The notes under the pieces are model-generated. The model was not told where the DNA came from, did no database searches, and worked only from the letters and a program-made list of their open reading frames with translations. Below, in pieces: positions 35,639 to 43,387 of a stretch of DNA of 64,000 bases. Numbering within the stretch: position 1 is the stretch's first letter; each line of letters opens with the position of its first letter. Location: assembly GCF_900105185.1 (NCBI RefSeq), contig NZ_FNTJ01000001.1:2686501-2750500 (forward strand), in the 5' to 3' direction. The DNA is from Pseudomonas saponiphila. Lineage in GTDB: Bacteria > Pseudomonadota > Gammaproteobacteria > Pseudomonadales > Pseudomonadaceae. The position numbers and the translations under genes were made by a program.

Positions 35639-36961
35639 ATGCCAAACCTCCCCACCAACGCCGTTGCGTCGGCGTCAGCTTCCTGTGTGCCCAGTCTGCA
35701 TCGGAGGCTGCTCCTGGCCTCGCTGGGCCTGAGCCTGTTGCCCGCTCCACTCTGGGCGGCGGGTTTTATCGACGACAGTCACGGCACCCTGACCCTGCGC
35801 AATTACTACCTGGATCGCGACTACAAGGACGATGGGGCGAAGACCGCCGCGCGGGAATGGGCCCAGGGTTTCATCATGAACGTGGAGTCGGGGTTCACCG
35901 AGGGCACTGTCGGCTTTGGCCTGGATGTGCGCGGGCTGCTGGGGGTCAAGCTCGATTCCTCGCCGGACCGCAGCGGCACCGAACTGCTGCCGGTTTCTGC
36001 CCGCGACAAGCGCGCCGCCGATGAATACTCGCGGCTGGCGCCCACCGCCAAACTGCGCTTTGCCCAGACCACGGTGAAGACCGGCGATGTCTCGATCTTC
36101 CTGCCGTTCGCCTTTGCCAGCCCGTCGCGCCTGTTGCCGCAGACCTTTCGCGGCACCACCTTGAGCTCCAAAGACATCGACGGCCTGACCCTCAACACCG
36201 GCTATATCGATCGCATCAACAAGCGCGACTCCACCGACTACCAGGCCATGACCATTGCCTCGCCCAACCGGCGTTTCAATGCCACGGCCAGCACCTCGCA
36301 CCTGGCCTACCTGGGGGGCGATTACCAGGTCAACAAGGACTTGAGCCTGCGCGCCTACCACGCCGAAGTGGCTGATCTCTACCAGCAAGACACCTTGGCC
36401 CTGCTGCATAACCTGCCCCTGGGCGATGGCGTGCTGAGCAGCGACCTGCGCAGTTTTTTCAGTCGTGAAGACGGCAGTGCCAAGGCCGGCCGGGTCGACA
36501 ACCGCAACCTCTCGGCGCTGCTGGGCTACAAGTTCGGCGGGCACCGGCTGAGCCTGGGCTACATGCATTCCAGCGGCGCCACGGCCACGCCCTACATCTC
36601 CGGCACCGAGTTGATGGGCATGAGCGAGCTGACCATGAGTTCGGACTTTCTCAATGCCAAGGAGCGCACCTGGCAAGCCATCTACGACTATGACTTCGCC
36701 GCCTCCGGCCTGCCCGGGCTCAAGGGCCGGCTGCGTTACGTGCGCGGTGACAACATCGAGCTGGCGGCCTTCAATGCCCAGGACCGCAAGGAGCGCGAGT
36801 TTCAGATGGAGTTGGGCTACGTGCTGCAGAGTGGCCCGCTGAAGAACCTCGGGCTGGTGGCGCGCAAGTCGATCTACCGCAATGACTTCCCGGCGGGCGC
36901 GGCGTTTCGCGATGAAAACCAGACCCGCTTCCTGGTGCTCTACACCTTGCCGATCTGGTAA
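35639..36961 (+). CDS. OprD-family outer-membrane porin
   Basis: A 440-residue porin. A signal peptide with hydrophobic core LLLASLGLSLLPAPLWA ends near residue 40; the mature part begins AGFIDDSHGTLTLRNYY, which is the OprD-family start. Family marks include REWAQGFIMNVESGFTEGTVGFGLD, LLPQTFRG and the C-terminal strand ending in W. OprD-type channels of the OpdK/BenF group pass aromatic carboxylates. Next to ferulate genes and divergent from an aromatic-acid carrier, it likely admits a hydroxycinnamate or related acid. Confidence 0.9.
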   Translation: MPNLPTNAVASASASCVPSLHRRLLLASLGLSLLPAPLWAAGFIDDSHGTLTLRNYYLDRDYKDDGAKTAAREWAQGFIMNVESGFTEGTVGFGLDVRGLLGVKLDSSPDRSGTELLPVSARDKRAADEYSRLAPTAKLRFAQTTVKTGDVSIFLPFAFASPSRLLPQTFRGTTLSSKDIDGLTLNTGYIDRINKRDSTDYQAMTIASPNRRFNATASTSHLAYLGGDYQVNKDLSLRAYHAEVADLYQQDTLALLHNLPLGDGVLSSDLRSFFSREDGSAKAGRVDNRNLSALLGYKFGGHRLSLGYMHSSGATATPYISGTELMGMSELTMSSDFLNAKERTWQAIYDYDFAASGLPGLKGRLRYVRGDNIELAAFNAQDRKEREFQMELGYVLQSGPLKNLGLVARKSIYRNDFPAGAAFRDENQTRFLVLYTLPIW

Positions 36962-36987
36962 GCCCGCAAGCCCCTTGCTGCGTCAGC

Positions 36988-37008
36988 GTGCCGGCCCTGT
37001 GCCGGCAC
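36988..37008. terminator. Stem-loop between porin and MarR genes
   Basis: GTGCCGGC and GCCGGCAC pair perfectly with a five-base loop, in the 54 bp between the convergent porin and MarR genes. T-runs are weak on both sides. Confidence 0.5.
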
Positions 37009-37015
37009 CTTGGCT

Positions 37016-37504
37016 TCAGTCCTGGTAAACCTTTTTCAGCAGGCGCAGCAGCTCTTCGCGTTCCTCGGTGCTCAAGGCCGAGGTGGCGTCGACGTCGCTT
37101 TGCGCGGCGATCTGCTTGAGCTCCTTGAGCAGGGTTTCGCCGGTCTTGCTCAGAAAGATTCCGTAGGAGCGCTTGTCCGGCTTGCAGCGCACCCGTACCG
37201 CCAGCGCGCGGCTTTCCAGTTTATTGAGCAGGGGCACCACTTGCGGTGGCTCGATGGCCAGGGCGCGAGCCAGGTCGGCCTGCATCAGCCCCGGGTTGCT
37301 GTCGATGATCGCCAGGGCCGAGAACTGCGCGGGGCGCAGGTCGTGGGTCGAGAGCCGGCCGATCAGGTTCTGGAACAGCTTGAGCTGGGCGCGACGCATG
37401 GCGTAGCCAATCAGTTCGTCGAGTGCCGAATCCAGCGGCGCCTGGACCTCGGCGTTGGCGGGTGGGGCCTCGCGCGGGTCGGCGAGGGGAGCGGGCTTGG
37501 CCAT
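37016..37504 (-). CDS. ferR: MarR-family regulator of hydroxycinnamate catabolism (FerR-like)
   Basis: A 162-residue MarR protein. The winged helix is seen as LRPAQFSALAIIDSNPGLMQADLARALAIEPPQVVPLLNKLESR and the wing RVRCKPDKRSYGIFLSKTG. It is divergent from ech and resembles the MarR-type FerR known from ferulate-degrading P. fluorescens, which responds to feruloyl-CoA. A palindrome in the intergenic region (37639-37657) is its likely operator. The protein has a Pro/Ala-rich N-terminal extension of about 20 residues. The assignment as FerR rests on the fold and gene position. Confidence 0.8.
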   Translation of the reverse strand: MAKPAPLADPREAPPANAEVQAPLDSALDELIGYAMRRAQLKLFQNLIGRLSTHDLRPAQFSALAIIDSNPGLMQADLARALAIEPPQVVPLLNKLESRALAVRVRCKPDKRSYGIFLSKTGETLLKELKQIAAQSDVDATSALSTEEREELLRLLKKVYQD

Positions 37505-37638
37505 GACGAAAACATCCTGGGTCGGTTAACAAGGCTATCCAGTTTGCCGAGATCGGCCGCTGATGGCTACGTTTGCCTGTGTTGGCAGGCGTTGTTGAAG
37601 GAATTTTCCAGGGCTGAGGAAATGGCTAATAAAATTAA

Positions 37639-37657
37639 TAGTTAATTGACATAACTA
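37639..37657 (+). promoter_or_regulatory. ech promoter with MarR-type operator
   Basis: TAGTTA-N7-TAACTA is a perfect inverted repeat. The TTGACA in its centre (37646-37651) is a consensus -35 hexamer, and TTTAAT at 37667-37672 is a fair -10 at 15 bp. A MarR-type protein bound here would cover the -35. The ech start codon lies 53 bp downstream. Confidence 0.65.
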
Positions 37658-37710
37658 ATTTTGCGGTTTAATTTCGATCCATCTTCAAGCCAGAACAAGA
37701 GAGCATCGCC

Positions 37711-38541
37711 ATGAGCAACTACGAAGGTCGCTGGACCACGGTCAAGGTCGAAATCGAAGAGGGCATTGCCTGGGTCACCCTCAATCGCCCGGAAAAACGC
37801 AACGCCATGAGCCCGACCCTGAACCGGGAAATGATCGACGTGCTGGAAACCCTGGAGCAGGACCCGGCCGCCGGCGTGCTGGTGCTGACCGGCGCCGGTG
37901 AAGCCTGGACCGCCGGCATGGACCTCAAGGAGTACTTTCGCGAGGTGGACGCCGGCCCGGAGATCCTTCAGGAAAAGATCCGCCGCGAGGCCTCCCAGTG
38001 GCAATGGAAGCTGCTGCGCATGTACGCCAAGCCGACCATTGCCATGGTCAACGGCTGGTGCTTCGGCGGTGGCTTCAGCCCGCTGGTGGCCTGTGACCTG
38101 GCGATCTGCGCCGACGAAGCGACCTTCGGCCTCTCGGAAATCAACTGGGGCATCCCGCCGGGCAACCTGGTGAGCAAGGCCATGGCCGACACCGTGGGTC
38201 ATCGCCAGTCGCTGTACTACATCATGACCGGCAAGACCTTTGGCGGGCAGAAAGCCGCCGAGATGGGCCTGGTCAACGAAAGCGTGCCCCTGGCGCAATT
38301 GCGTGAAGTCACCCTCGAGCTGGCGCGCAACCTGCTGGAGAAAAACCCGGTGGTGCTGCGCGCCGCCAAGCATGGCTTCAAGCGCTGCCGCGAGCTGACC
38401 TGGGAGCAGAACGAAGACTACCTGTACGCCAAGCTCGATCAGTCGCGCCTGCTGGACACCGAAGGCGGCCGCGAGCAGGGCATGAAGCAGTTCCTCGACG
38501 ACAAGAGCATCAAGCCCGGCCTGCAGGCGTATAAACGCTGA
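37711..38541 (+). CDS. ech: Ech, hydroxycinnamoyl-CoA hydratase-lyase
   Basis: A 276-residue crotonase-fold enzyme nearly identical in recognisable stretches to p-hydroxycinnamoyl-CoA hydratase-lyase of P. fluorescens AN103. It hydrates feruloyl-CoA and splits it into vanillin and acetyl-CoA. Key residues of the characterised enzyme are in place: Ser123 (FGGGFSPLVACDLA) and Glu143 (GLSEINWG). The oxyanion stretches GAGEAWTAGMDLKEYF and NGWCFGGGFS are intact. ATG 37711 follows an AGAGAG ribosome site. It heads the run ech-vdh-fcs-aat. Cytoplasmic hexamer in the characterised family member. Confidence 0.96.
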   Translation: MSNYEGRWTTVKVEIEEGIAWVTLNRPEKRNAMSPTLNREMIDVLETLEQDPAAGVLVLTGAGEAWTAGMDLKEYFREVDAGPEILQEKIRREASQWQWKLLRMYAKPTIAMVNGWCFGGGFSPLVACDLAICADEATFGLSEINWGIPPGNLVSKAMADTVGHRQSLYYIMTGKTFGGQKAAEMGLVNESVPLAQLREVTLELARNLLEKNPVVLRAAKHGFKRCRELTWEQNEDYLYAKLDQSRLLDTEGGREQGMKQFLDDKSIKPGLQAYKR

Positions 38542-38549
38542 GCCCGGTG

Positions 38550-38580
38550 GGCGAACGGCGGGCCCATCCCGCTGTTCGCC
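38550..38580 (+). other. Stable hairpin between ech and vdh
   Basis: GGCGAACGGCGGG pairs with CCCGCTGTTCGCC (one mismatch) around a five-base loop. There is no T-run, so mRNA processing or stabilisation is likelier than termination. It may set different amounts of Ech and Vdh. Confidence 0.5.
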
Positions 38581-38645
38581 AGGCCCTGGCATTACTGCTA
38601 CACCGCTGTGCTGCATTCCCGACAAAGACAACAAGAGGAATCACC

Positions 38646-40094
38646 ATGCTGGACGTGCCCCTGCTGATCGGTGGCCAGTCGCGCCCCGCCGGCGACGGTC
38701 GAACCTTTGATCGCTGCAACCCGGTGACTGGCGCGGTGGTATCGCGCGTGGCCGCCGCGACCCTGGACGATGCCGACGCCGCCGTGGCCGCGGCCCAGGC
38801 CGCATTCCCCGCCTGGGCGGCCCTGGCCCCCAACGAACGTCGCAGCCGCCTGCTCAGGGCCGCCGAGCAATTGCAGGCACGCAGCGACGAATTCATCGCC
38901 GCCGCCGGCGAGACCGGGGCCATGGCCAACTGGTACGGCTTCAACGTGCGCCTGGCGGCCAACATGCTGCGCGAAGCGGCGTCGATGACCACCCAGATCA
39001 ACGGCGAAGTCATTCCCTCGGATGTGCCCGGCAGTTTCGCCATGGCCTTGCGCCAACCCTGCGGCGTGGTGCTCGGTATCGCCCCGTGGAACGCCCCGGT
39101 GATCCTCGCCACCCGGGCCATCGCTATGCCCCTGGCTTGCGGCAACACGGTGGTGCTCAAGGCCTCCGAGCTGAGCCCGGCGGTGCACCGGCTGATCGGC
39201 CAGGTGCTGCAGGATGCCGGCCTGGGCGATGGCGTGGTCAACGTCATCAGCAATGCCCCGGCCGATGCCGCGGCGATTGTCGAGCGGCTGATCGCCAACC
39301 CGGCGGTGCGCCGGGTCAACTTCACCGGTTCGACCCATGTCGGGCGGATTGTCGGCCAGCTCGCGGCGCGCCACCTCAAGCCGGCCCTGCTGGAGCTGGG
39401 CGGCAAGGCGCCGCTGCTGGTGCTGGACGACGCCGACCTGGATGCGGCGGTCGAGGCCGCGGCGTTTGGCGCCTACTTCAACCAGGGACAGATCTGCATG
39501 TCCACCGAGCGCCTGATCGTCGATGCCAAGGTCGCCGATGCCTTCGTCGCCAAGCTGGCGGCCAAGGTCGCGAGCCTGCGGGCCGGCGATCCGACGGCTG
39601 CGGATTCGGTGCTCGGCTCGCTGGTGGATGCCAGCGCCGGCACGCGGATCCGGGCGCTGATCGACGATGCCCTGGAGCAGGGCGCGCGACTGGTGGTCGG
39701 CGGGCAACTGGACGGCAGCATCCTGCAGCCGACCCTGCTCGACGGCGTCACCGAGTCGATGCGCCTGTACCGCGAGGAGTCCTTCGGTCCGGTGGCGGTG
39801 CTGCTGCGTGGCCGCGGCGATGAAGAGCTGTTGCGTCTGGCCAACGATTCCGAGTTCGGCCTGTCGGCGGCGATTTTCAGCCGCGACACCGGGCGCGCCC
39901 TGGCCCTGGCGCAACGGGTCGAGTCGGGTATCTGCCATATCAACGGGCCCACCGTGCACGACGAAGCGCAGATGCCGTTTGGCGGCGTCAAGTCCAGCGG
40001 CTACGGCAGTTTTGGCGGCAAGGCCTCGATCGAGCACTTCACCCAATTGCGCTGGGTCACCTTGCAGCACGGCCCGCGGCACTACCCGATCTGA
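38646..40094 (+). CDS. vdh: Vdh, vanillin dehydrogenase
   Basis: A 482-residue NAD(P)-dependent aldehyde dehydrogenase starting at ATG 38646 (MLDVPLLIGG), after an AAGAGGAATC ribosome site. Features: APWNAPVILATRAIAMPLACGNTVVLKASE (cofactor site), NFTGSTHVGR, the catalytic Glu in ALLELGGKAPLLVLDD and catalytic Cys in FNQGQICMSTERL. It oxidises vanillin (and 4-hydroxybenzaldehyde) released by Ech to vanillate. The gap to ech is 104 bp with a hairpin. Confidence 0.93.
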   Translation: MLDVPLLIGGQSRPAGDGRTFDRCNPVTGAVVSRVAAATLDDADAAVAAAQAAFPAWAALAPNERRSRLLRAAEQLQARSDEFIAAAGETGAMANWYGFNVRLAANMLREAASMTTQINGEVIPSDVPGSFAMALRQPCGVVLGIAPWNAPVILATRAIAMPLACGNTVVLKASELSPAVHRLIGQVLQDAGLGDGVVNVISNAPADAAAIVERLIANPAVRRVNFTGSTHVGRIVGQLAARHLKPALLELGGKAPLLVLDDADLDAAVEAAAFGAYFNQGQICMSTERLIVDAKVADAFVAKLAAKVASLRAGDPTAADSVLGSLVDASAGTRIRALIDDALEQGARLVVGGQLDGSILQPTLLDGVTESMRLYREESFGPVAVLLRGRGDEELLRLANDSEFGLSAAIFSRDTGRALALAQRVESGICHINGPTVHDEAQMPFGGVKSSGYGSFGGKASIEHFTQLRWVTLQHGPRHYPI

Positions 40095-40202
40095 TCCGTC
40101 GCCACGGGCCAGGCACAACAATAACAAGGCCGCAGCCACCGGCTGTCACGCTTGCCCGCTGTCGTCCTGGGGGCGCGGCGCCGGCGTGCCTTGATGGAGG
40201 AC

Positions 40203-42092
40203 ATGTACGTGAGTTCCGAATTCAGAGCGCCACTTTCATCCGTGGCCGAGCCGCCGCGTTATCGCCAGGTGTCGATTGGCCGGCCAGCGGTGGCCGTCAG
40301 CGAGGAGCAGGGGGTGTTGCACATGCGCTCCCTGGAACCCCTGGCGCCCTTGCCCGAGCGCCTGCTCGATCGCCTGGTGCACTGGGCCCGGGTGCGTCCC
40401 GAGCAGACTTTCATTGCCGCCCGCGAGGCCGGCGGCGACTGGCGCCGGGTCAGCTATGGGCAAATGCTCGACAGCGTGCGCGCCATCGCCCAGGGCCTGC
40501 TCGGCTACGGGTTGTCGGCCGACAAGCCGCTGGTGCTGCTCTCGGGCAATGACATCGAACACCTGCAACTGGCCCTGGGTGCGATGTACGCCGGGATTCC
40601 CTATTGCCCGGTGTCGCCGGCTTATTCGCTGCTGTCCCAGGACTTTGCCAAGCTGCGTCACGTCTGCGATCTGCTGCAGCCGGGGCTGGTGTTTGTCAGC
40701 GACGCCGGCCCTTACCAGCGCGCCATCGACGCGGTGCTGCCGCCCGAGACGCCGCTGATCTGCGTGCGTGGCCAGGTGCCGGGGCGGCGCCTGGCGAGCT
40801 TTGCCAGCCTGCTGGCCGAGCCCGCTGGCGCCGAGGCCGATGCCGCCTTTGCCGCCACCGGCCCGGACAGCATCGCCAAGTTTCTCTTCACCTCGGGTTC
40901 GACCAAGCTGCCCAAGGCGGTGATCACCACCCAGCGCATGCTCTGCGCCAACCAGCAGATGCTGTTGCAGACCTTTCCGGTGTTCGGTGAACAGCCGCCA
41001 GTGCTGGTGGACTGGCTGCCGTGGAACCACACCTTCGGCGGCAGCCATAACGTCGGCATCGTGCTCTACAACGGCGGCAGTTTTTACCTCGACGAGGGCA
41101 AGCCCACGGCTCAGGGCTTCGCTGAAACCTTGCGCAACCTCAAGGAGATCTCGCCCACCGCCTACCTGACCGTGCCCAAGGGCTGGGAGGAGTTGGTCAA
41201 CGCCCTGGAGCAGGATGCCGAGTTGCGCGAGTGCTTCTTCAAGCGCATGAGCCTGTTCTTCTTCGCCGCTGCCGGGCTTTCGCAAAGTGTCTGGGATCGC
41301 CTGGACCGGGTGGCCGAGCAGCACTGCGGCGAACGCATCCGCATGATGGCCGGGCTGGGCATGACCGAGGCCGCGCCGTCCTGCACCTTCACCACCGGGC
41401 CGCTGTCGATGGCCGGTTACATCGGCCTGCCGGCGCCGGGTTGCGAAGTGCGCCTGGTGCCGGTGGCCGGCAAGCTCGAAGGGCGTTTTCGCGGGCCGCA
41501 CATCATGCCCGGCTACTGGCGCGCGGCGCAGCAGACCGCCGAGGTGTTCGACGCCCAGGGCTACTACTGCTCGGGGGATGCGCTCAAGCTCGCCGACCCC
41601 CAGGACCCGCAACTGGGGCTGATGTTCGACGGGCGCATCGCCGAGGATTTCAAGTTGTCGTCCGGGGTGTTTGTCAGCGTCGGCCCGCTGCGCAATCGCG
41701 CGGTGCTGGAAGGTTCGCCCTATGTCCAGGATCTGGTGGTGGCCGCGCCGGACCGTGAGTGCCTGGGGGCCCTGGTGTTCCCGCGCCTGTATGAATGCCG
41801 ACGGCTTTCTGGCTTGCCCGCCGAGGCCAGCGATGCCCAGGTGCTGGCCAGCGCGCCGGTGCGCCAGTGGTTCGGCGACTGGTTGCAGCGCCTGAACCGC
41901 GAGGCCAGCGGCAATGCCAGCCGCCTGGAGTGGATCGCCCTGCAAGTGGAGCCAGCGTCCATCGACCGCGGGGAAATCACCGACAAGGGCTCGATCAACC
42001 AGCGCGCGGTGTTGCAGTGGCGCGCCGAACAGGTCGAGAACCTGTATCGCGGCCGCGAGCCGTCGATCCTGCGCGCCGGGCCCAAGCCATGA
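40203..42092 (+). CDS. fcs: Fcs, feruloyl-CoA synthetase
   Basis: A 629-residue AMP-forming acyl-CoA synthetase. Motifs: FLFTSGSTKLPKAVITTQRM (P-loop), WLPWNHTFGGSHNVG, MMAGLGMTEAAPS, CSGDALKLAD and EITDKGSINQRAVL near the C-terminus. It activates ferulate, p-coumarate or caffeate with ATP and CoA. The start is uncertain: ATG 40203 is only two bases from GGAGG, whereas GTG 40209 has ideal spacing; ATG 40194 is also in frame. Its stop overlaps the start of the thiolase gene by four bases. Confidence 0.92.
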   Translation: MYVSSEFRAPLSSVAEPPRYRQVSIGRPAVAVSEEQGVLHMRSLEPLAPLPERLLDRLVHWARVRPEQTFIAAREAGGDWRRVSYGQMLDSVRAIAQGLLGYGLSADKPLVLLSGNDIEHLQLALGAMYAGIPYCPVSPAYSLLSQDFAKLRHVCDLLQPGLVFVSDAGPYQRAIDAVLPPETPLICVRGQVPGRRLASFASLLAEPAGAEADAAFAATGPDSIAKFLFTSGSTKLPKAVITTQRMLCANQQMLLQTFPVFGEQPPVLVDWLPWNHTFGGSHNVGIVLYNGGSFYLDEGKPTAQGFAETLRNLKEISPTAYLTVPKGWEELVNALEQDAELRECFFKRMSLFFFAAAGLSQSVWDRLDRVAEQHCGERIRMMAGLGMTEAAPSCTFTTGPLSMAGYIGLPAPGCEVRLVPVAGKLEGRFRGPHIMPGYWRAAQQTAEVFDAQGYYCSGDALKLADPQDPQLGLMFDGRIAEDFKLSSGVFVSVGPLRNRAVLEGSPYVQDLVVAAPDRECLGALVFPRLYECRRLSGLPAEASDAQVLASAPVRQWFGDWLQRLNREASGNASRLEWIALQVEPASIDRGEITDKGSINQRAVLQWRAEQVENLYRGREPSILRAGPKP

Positions 42093-43330
42093 GTGGCGTC
42101 GGGCAGTACAGCGAGTTTGCCGATGTGGCGATCCTGGAGGCGTTGCGCACGCCCTGGGTCGACCTTGGCGGGGATCTGGCCGAGATCTCGCCGATCGATC
42201 TGGGGATCAAGGTCGGGCGCGAGGTTCTGCTGCGCGCCGGCATCGATGCCCGGGCGGTGGACAGCGTGCTGGCCGGGTCCATGGCCCAGGCCAGTTTCGA
42301 CGCCTACCTGCTGCCCCGGCACATCGGCCTGTACAGCGGCGTCGGGCAGGCGGTGCCGGCCCTGGGGGTGCAGCGCATCTGCGCCACCGGTTTCGAGCTG
42401 CTGCGTCAGGCGGCTGAGCAACTGCGCGGCGAGGTGCAACTGGCGTTGTGCGTGGCCAGTGAATCGATGTCGCGCAACCCGATTGCCGCCTACACCCATC
42501 GCGGCGGCTTTCGCCTGGGGGCGGCGGTGCAGTTCAAGGACTTTTTATGGGAGGCGCTGTACGACCCGGCGCCGGGGCTGGACATGATCGCCACCGCCGA
42601 CCATTTGGCGCGGCGTTATGGCCTGACCCGCGAAGCCGTGGATGAATACGCCCGTGCCAGCCACCAGCGGGCCCTGGCCGCCCAGGAGGCAGGTTGGTTC
42701 GCGGCGGAAATCGTCGCCGTGAGCCAGCAGACCTTCGAGCTCGACGGCTACCAAGCGCGCGGCATTCGCCTGCCGCGGGGTGTCGAGACGGTCAGCCAGG
42801 ACAGCCATCCGCGCCCCAGCGAGCGGTTTGCCCTGGCGCGACTGCGGCCGATCCACGAGGGCGGGGTGCAGACCGCCGGCAACAGCTGCGCGGTGGTTGA
42901 TGGCGCGGCGGCGGCCCTGGTCGGGCGGGCGTCGGCGTGCAAGGACAGGCCCCTGGCGCTGTTGCGGGCCAGCGCCGTGGTCGGGGTGGCGCCGGAGTGC
43001 ATGGGCATTGGCCCGGCCCCGGCGATCCGCCTGCTCCTGCAGCGCAGCGGGCTGAGCCTTGGGCAGATCGACCGCATTGAAATCAACGAAGCCCAGGCGG
43101 CCCAGGTGCTGGCTGTGGCTCGCGAGCTGGAACTGGACAGTGATCGGCTGAATGCCCGGGGCGGCTCCCTGGCCCTGGGCCACCCGTTGGCCGCCAGCGG
43201 CCTGCGCCTGGTGCTGACCCTGGCCCGGCAACTGCGCGAGCACAACCTGCGCTACGGCATCGCCGCCGCCTGCGTGGGGGGCGGCCAGGGCATGGCGCTG
43301 CTGATCGAAAACCCGGCCTGGCGCGCCTGA
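42089..43330 (+). CDS. aat: Thiolase (acetyl-CoA acetyltransferase) of the ferulate cluster
   Basis: A 413-residue thiolase; ATG 42089 overlaps the fcs stop (ATGA). The acyl-binding Cys is in GVQRICATGFELLRQ, the His in GGSLALGHPLAASG and the second Cys in AAACVGGGQGMAL. NEAQAAQVLAV has the usual Asn-Glu. Homologous genes accompany fcs and ech in P. putida (called aat), where a beta-oxidation route for ferulate was proposed; the main retro-aldol route by Ech does not need it. A strong terminator follows. Confidence 0.88.
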   Translation: MSGVGQYSEFADVAILEALRTPWVDLGGDLAEISPIDLGIKVGREVLLRAGIDARAVDSVLAGSMAQASFDAYLLPRHIGLYSGVGQAVPALGVQRICATGFELLRQAAEQLRGEVQLALCVASESMSRNPIAAYTHRGGFRLGAAVQFKDFLWEALYDPAPGLDMIATADHLARRYGLTREAVDEYARASHQRALAAQEAGWFAAEIVAVSQQTFELDGYQARGIRLPRGVETVSQDSHPRPSERFALARLRPIHEGGVQTAGNSCAVVDGAAAALVGRASACKDRPLALLRASAVVGVAPECMGIGPAPAIRLLLQRSGLSLGQIDRIEINEAQAAQVLAVARELELDSDRLNARGGSLALGHPLAASGLRLVLTLARQLREHNLRYGIAAACVGGGQGMALLIENPAWRA

Positions 43331-43338
43331 GTTCCAGC

Positions 43339-43367
43339 GCCCGCCGCTCCCCGGCGGGCCTTTTTTT
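43339..43367 (+). terminator. Intrinsic terminator after the thiolase gene
   Basis: GCCCGCCG pairs with CGGCGGGC around CTCCC and is followed by seven Ts. It separates ech-vdh-fcs-aat from the acyl-CoA dehydrogenase gene 20 bp further on. Confidence 0.85.
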
Positions 43368-43387
43368 CCATCCGATGAGGTGTCCCC

